Assembly: GCA_024399065.1 (NCBI GenBank)
Contig: JAKSIB010000003.1
Location: forward strand, 62,001 to 126,000
Direction of reading: 5' to 3'
Source of the DNA: Fibrobacter sp.
GTDB lineage: Bacteria; Fibrobacterota; Fibrobacteria; Fibrobacterales; Fibrobacteraceae
Length of the DNA stretch: 64,000 bases
Shown: positions 60,765 through 64,000 of the stretch, in pieces
Layout: each line of letters begins with the position of its first letter
How positions within the stretch are numbered: position 1 is the first letter of the stretch
Notes under the pieces: model-generated
Told to the model about the DNA's origin: nothing
The model's database searches: none
Seen by the model: only the letters and a program-made list of their open reading frames with translations
Position numbers and translations under genes: made by a program

Positions 60765-61555
60765 TGAATTCCAGAAAGAATGGTCCTGTATCGGACTTCG
60801 AGATGGAGCGGTACCTGATTGGTGCTTTGCCCGAAAATAAAATGAAGGAACTTCGTGATCGCGAAGCTTCTGACGAAATTTTCGCTGCCCGCGTCGCTGC
60901 GCTCCGTGAACAGAATGAATCCATTTTGGCGGATCATCCTTTTGATGATCTGGCTGAGAGGTTGGGTCTTGTGGATGTGGTGGAAAATCGCCGCCCCTCC
61001 AACCTTTTTTTCTTGAAGGTGGCTGCAGCCTTGGTGATTGCCTTGGGAATTTTTTCCGCGGTAGCCTTCAGTGGCCGCAGCGAATTGGTGCAGATGGATG
61101 CAAGCCAGCAGGCTGCTGGCGCAGATGTGGCCATGGTTAGCGACGCTGATTATGGAACTCGCATTAAGGGCTTGCAATCCCGCATGGAAGTCTGGAAGAA
61201 GTCCGACGAGGGCGTGGTGCAGCTTGAAGAAATGGGCACAGCCAGCGAAGGTGACGAACTACAGCTTCGTTATGCGGTTCCTGAAAAGTGCTTTGGTATG
61301 CTGATCAGTATGGATGGTAACGGTGTGGTCACGGTTCATGTGGGCCAGGGCGCACAGGCAATTGCCTTGGAACCGGGCAAGATGAATACTTTGCCTTTCG
61401 CCTACCGTTTGGATAATGCTCCTCACTTCGAAAAGTTCTTCCTGCTTACTTCTAAGGAAGAATTCAGTGTGGATGAAAAGGAATTTGATAAGTCTTTGAA
61501 ACAGCCGAACATTCAGGTAATTTCTTTTACCGTTCGTAAGCAGGCCAAGAATTAG
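60764..61555 (+). CDS. Membrane anti-sigma-type protein
   Basis: A 263-residue protein with N-terminal cytoplasmic domain (residues 1-82; FEMERYLIGALPENKMKELRDREASDEIFAARVAALREQ), one transmembrane helix (FFLKVAAALVIALGIFSAV), and a periplasmic domain (EGDELQLRYAVPEKCFGMLISMDG, GKMNTLPFAYRLDNAP). It is the natural partner of the preceding ECF sigma. It lacks an HxxxCxxC zinc motif. The periplasmic domain resembles DUF4384-like modules; the signal is unknown. The 11-base gap before the caspase gene implies co-regulation. Confidence 0.78.
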   Translation: MNSRKNGPVSDFEMERYLIGALPENKMKELRDREASDEIFAARVAALREQNESILADHPFDDLAERLGLVDVVENRRPSNLFFLKVAAALVIALGIFSAVAFSGRSELVQMDASQQAAGADVAMVSDADYGTRIKGLQSRMEVWKKSDEGVVQLEEMGTASEGDELQLRYAVPEKCFGMLISMDGNGVVTVHVGQGAQAIALEPGKMNTLPFAYRLDNAPHFEKFFLLTSKEEFSVDEKEFDKSLKQPNIQVISFTVRKQAKN

Positions 61556-61566
61556 GGGAGGAGAAA

Positions 61567-63801
61567 ATGAATAAGACTTTGAGTAAGGTTTTTGATCACG
61601 TCATGGAATCTAGCCCGTGGACTAGCATGGTTTGCCTTTCTATTCTGGCTTTTGTCATGCTCTTTGCCATGGTGACCAACGCTCATGCTGCTACAGGTTC
61701 TGCGGGTAATGCGGTGCCTGATGTGGAAAAATCCATTGACCGTTATGTCATTGCCATTAGCGCTAACAATGGTGGTAAGGGTCGCCCCATGCTTCGTTAT
61801 GCTGAAAGCGATGCCAAGGCTTTCGCCGCAGTGCTTAAGGAAATGGGTGGGGTTCCCCGCAATAACATTTTCCTGGTGCAGGAACCTAGCGTTAGCTACC
61901 TGGAAAATCATTTTGACAATCTCGATAAGATCATTAATCTGAAGAAGGGCCAGAGCGGTCGCGATGAAGTGCTGGTTTACTACAGCGGTCACGCCGATGA
62001 AAAGGGCCTGCGCCTGGGTAACGAGGTGTACCCCTGGACTGCACTGCGTAAGCGTGTAGACGAATTGGGCGCCGACGTGAAAATTGCTGTGATCGATGCC
62101 TGCGGTTCCGGCGCTATTACTCGCGCCAAGGGCGGCGTTGCAGTCCCTGCCTTCATGGTGGACCAGAGCAGCGATATGCGTGGCTATGCTTTTATCACCA
62201 GCAGCACTCAAGACGAATCCAGCCAGGAAAGCGATAAGCTTCGCGGAAGCTTCTTCACACATTCTCTGGTCAGCGGCCTCCGAGGCGCTGGCGATGCCAG
62301 TGGTGACGGAAAAGTGACTCTGTCCGAAGCCTACCAGTTTGCCTTTAACGAGACTTTGCAAAAGACAGAAGCTACCATGGGCGGCGCCCAGCATCCTAGC
62401 CGCGATATGAATCTGGCTGGCACTGGCGACGTGGTGATGACCGATTTGCGCAGCACCAGCGCAGGCCTGGATCTTGACGAAAACGTTGACGGTCGCCTGT
62501 TCATCCGCGACGCTCACGGCGAACTGCTTGCGGAATTGAATAAGAAGTCTGGCCATGCCATGAGTTTGGGCCTTCCTGCCGGCAAGTACACTATTCGCCT
62601 GGAACGCCCGGCAGAATTCAAGGAAGCTTCTATAGTGCTGGCCGAAGGCAAACGCGAAAAGTTGGGTGGCTATCAGTTTAAGGTTGCCTCTGCTGAAAAG
62701 ACTGTTTCTCGTGGCTCCGCTCCTGCTGATAGCAATGCACTCTTCGAAGAAGGTTCCTCCATGGATTCCCTGGATCGCTATGGAAGAACTAAGGTGACTT
62801 TCAACGCCGTGGATCATGAAAAGAACCCGCGTAAGGGTGTACAGATTGGATTTTTCGTGACTGATGCTCGTGAAAATATGATTGGCACCCAGGTGAGCCT
62901 TATTGCCAATATCGCTCGAAAGGAATTCGCTGGAACCCAGATTTCTACGGGCATTAACGTAGCCAAGGATATTTCTGGTATTCAGGTGTCTGCTGGTGCA
63001 AACGTTGCCAGGGGAATGAGCGGTGGTCAGATTTCTACGGGTGTCAACGTAGCTAAGGATGCTACATTCCAGTTGGCCGAAATGAATTTTGCTGCAAAGT
63101 CCAATGTACAGCTTGGTGTAGGAAATATTTCTGATTACACGGATGTGGCTGTGGGTGTGATTAATGCGAACGCTCACTTGAATACGGCTCAGATTGGCGT
63201 ATTCAATATCGGTGGCAAGGTTAAGGGTCGCCAGATTGGCGTGTTCAATGTCTGTGGCCACTGTGAAAAGACTCCTATCGGTTTGTTCAACTTTGTGGGC
63301 AACGGTGTATGGTCTACCACCATGGGTGTCGATGAAATGGGTAACACATCTATAGACCTGAAGTTGGGTACCGCAGCCTTCTATACCAGTTTTGAATTTG
63401 GTCGTCTTTTGGATCGGAAAAAGAAATTTGAATATGAAGACCGTTTCCTGTCTGGTTTAGGTTTGGGTACTCAGTTTGGACGCTACGGAACTCACCTCAG
63501 TTTGGATTACACATTCCTGAATACTTTTGAAATTGAGGATAAACATTTCAAGAGAAATTCCTTGGATTATGTGAAGGGTGAAACTTCATTCCATCATCGC
63601 TTGCGTCTTCACGGAACTTATGAATTCGTCAAGGGATTCGGTATGACCAGTGGTTTTTCCATGAATGTGGTGACCGAAGGTTACACTAGCGAAATCCAGT
63701 TGGAACCTCGTGGTGAATGGCATGGAAACTTCGAAGTGAAGGATCGAAAAGTGAGAGCTTGGCCCGGGGTATTTGCTGGTTTCACTTTTGGACGTTTCTA
63801 A
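61567..63801 (+). CDS. Exported caspase-like (C14) protease with repeat domain
   Basis: A 744-residue protein. Signal peptide (to about residue 40, AHAATG). Residues 50-300 are a caspase/metacaspase domain: YVIAISANNG, catalytic His142 in VYYSGHADE, Cys179 in VIDACGSG. Residues 420-590 are a repeat region (GVQIGFFVTDARE, TQVSLIANIARK, TQISTGINVAKD, GQISTGVNVA, IGVFNIGG, IGVFNVCG) as in LA_2272-type surface repeats. The last 150 residues show alternating strands and end FAGFTFGRF, as outer-membrane barrels do. GGGGAGGAGA precedes the ATG. The operon with ECF sigma and anti-sigma suggests envelope-stress control. Confidence 0.86.
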   Translation: MNKTLSKVFDHVMESSPWTSMVCLSILAFVMLFAMVTNAHAATGSAGNAVPDVEKSIDRYVIAISANNGGKGRPMLRYAESDAKAFAAVLKEMGGVPRNNIFLVQEPSVSYLENHFDNLDKIINLKKGQSGRDEVLVYYSGHADEKGLRLGNEVYPWTALRKRVDELGADVKIAVIDACGSGAITRAKGGVAVPAFMVDQSSDMRGYAFITSSTQDESSQESDKLRGSFFTHSLVSGLRGAGDASGDGKVTLSEAYQFAFNETLQKTEATMGGAQHPSRDMNLAGTGDVVMTDLRSTSAGLDLDENVDGRLFIRDAHGELLAELNKKSGHAMSLGLPAGKYTIRLERPAEFKEASIVLAEGKREKLGGYQFKVASAEKTVSRGSAPADSNALFEEGSSMDSLDRYGRTKVTFNAVDHEKNPRKGVQIGFFVTDARENMIGTQVSLIANIARKEFAGTQISTGINVAKDISGIQVSAGANVARGMSGGQISTGVNVAKDATFQLAEMNFAAKSNVQLGVGNISDYTDVAVGVINANAHLNTAQIGVFNIGGKVKGRQIGVFNVCGHCEKTPIGLFNFVGNGVWSTTMGVDEMGNTSIDLKLGTAAFYTSFEFGRLLDRKKKFEYEDRFLSGLGLGTQFGRYGTHLSLDYTFLNTFEIEDKHFKRNSLDYVKGETSFHHRLRLHGTYEFVKGFGMTSGFSMNVVTEGYTSEIQLEPRGEWHGNFEVKDRKVRAWPGVFAGFTFGRF

Positions 63802-63837
63802 AAAATTGTAAATAAAGTTTTCATTATAAACTAAGGA

Positions 63838-63868
63838 AGTCTGCCGACGCTAGTTTGGCAGATTTTTT
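63838..63868 (+). terminator. Terminator after the caspase gene
   Basis: TCTGCC (63840-63845), 11-base loop, GGCAGA (63857-63862), six T. Confidence 0.88.
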
Positions 63869-63963
63869 GAATTTTAGGTGACATTTTCTAGTTGCCAAGG
63901 TGTTATACTGTTGTATTGAATGGGTGTTATTTTCTACATTTGGAGCATAGGAATAGAGAGAAT

Positions 63964-64000
63964 TTGAAAAGACTACTGACAAGCCTCTTTATGCTGCTTT
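63964..64000 (+). CDS. Start of an exported protein (3' partial)
   Basis: From TTG 63964 the frame reads LKRLLTSLFMLL, a positive N-terminus followed by a hydrophobic core as in signal peptides. It follows the caspase terminator by about 95 bases. Only 12 codons are inside the window, so nothing else can be said. Confidence 0.45.
   Translation, partial: MKRLLTSLFMLL

Overview
The window looks like a chromosomal segment of a Fibrobacter-type bacterium. Evidence: a TIGR02147-type regulator, a lipoprotein with the poly-serine linker common in Fibrobacter, a Gram-negative LPS-export cluster (LptC, OstA/LptA, LptB) followed by rpoN, hpf, hprK and an MCE/MlaD gene, a large exported protein with a FlgD-like C-terminal tail, and two-base-overlap operon junctions throughout. 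Genus is inferred from these families, not from a search.

Positions 1-25.5 kb are a defence and gene-cassette island, by eye more AT-rich than the rest. It opens with a tightly overlapping six-gene operon: Z1 helicase-like protein (cut by the window edge), DUF4420 PD-(D/E)XK nuclease, AIPR protein, m5C methyltransferase, a GHKL ATPase that is also a recognisable histidine kinase, and a response regulator with an unknown output domain. A second module follows: m5C methyltransferase, HNH nuclease, McrB-like AAA+ ATPase and a LlaJI/McrC-like nuclease. Then come smaller cassettes: AlbA_2/RecG-like regulator plus a stand-alone LlaJI nuclease; a leftward small ORF-GNAT-XRE operon; a DUF1016 N-terminal fragment; a complete DUF1016/YhcG nuclease; and a broken RhuM gene. 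A folded, terminator-like repeat (copies near 16.2, 20.6, 24.3 and 25.3 kb) and a duplicated promoter-attenuator leader (16.3 and 21.9 kb) mark the cassette borders, with remnants of a PIN toxin and of a second AlbA_2 gene beside them. The region looks like a site of repeated cassette exchange.

Positions 25.5-44.8 kb hold an exported VWA-like giant protein, a DUF4153 membrane protein, nhaA, a GIY-YIG protein, a TauE/SafE-type transporter, a lipoprotein, a class A penicillin-binding protein, tRNA-Ser(GCU), a small coiled-coil protein, and the lptC-lptA-lptB-rpoN operon.

Positions 44.8-64 kb hold hpf, hprK, a MlaD-like gene, a dksA-type gene, a serine hydrolase, a tandem pair of degenerate hybrid histidine kinases, a Nudix hydrolase, a DUF1653 protein, a GGDEF protein, a MetY-type enzyme, a poly-serine lipoprotein, a TIGR02147 regulator, an EamA transporter, and an ECF sigma / membrane anti-sigma / exported caspase-like operon. 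The last 37 bases start another exported protein.

The most interesting items are the restriction-like operon with a built-in phosphorelay, the repeat-plus-leader junctions between defence cassettes, the 27-bp in-frame palindromes inside both DUF1016 genes, the pair of pseudokinases, and the sigma/anti-sigma/caspase operon.
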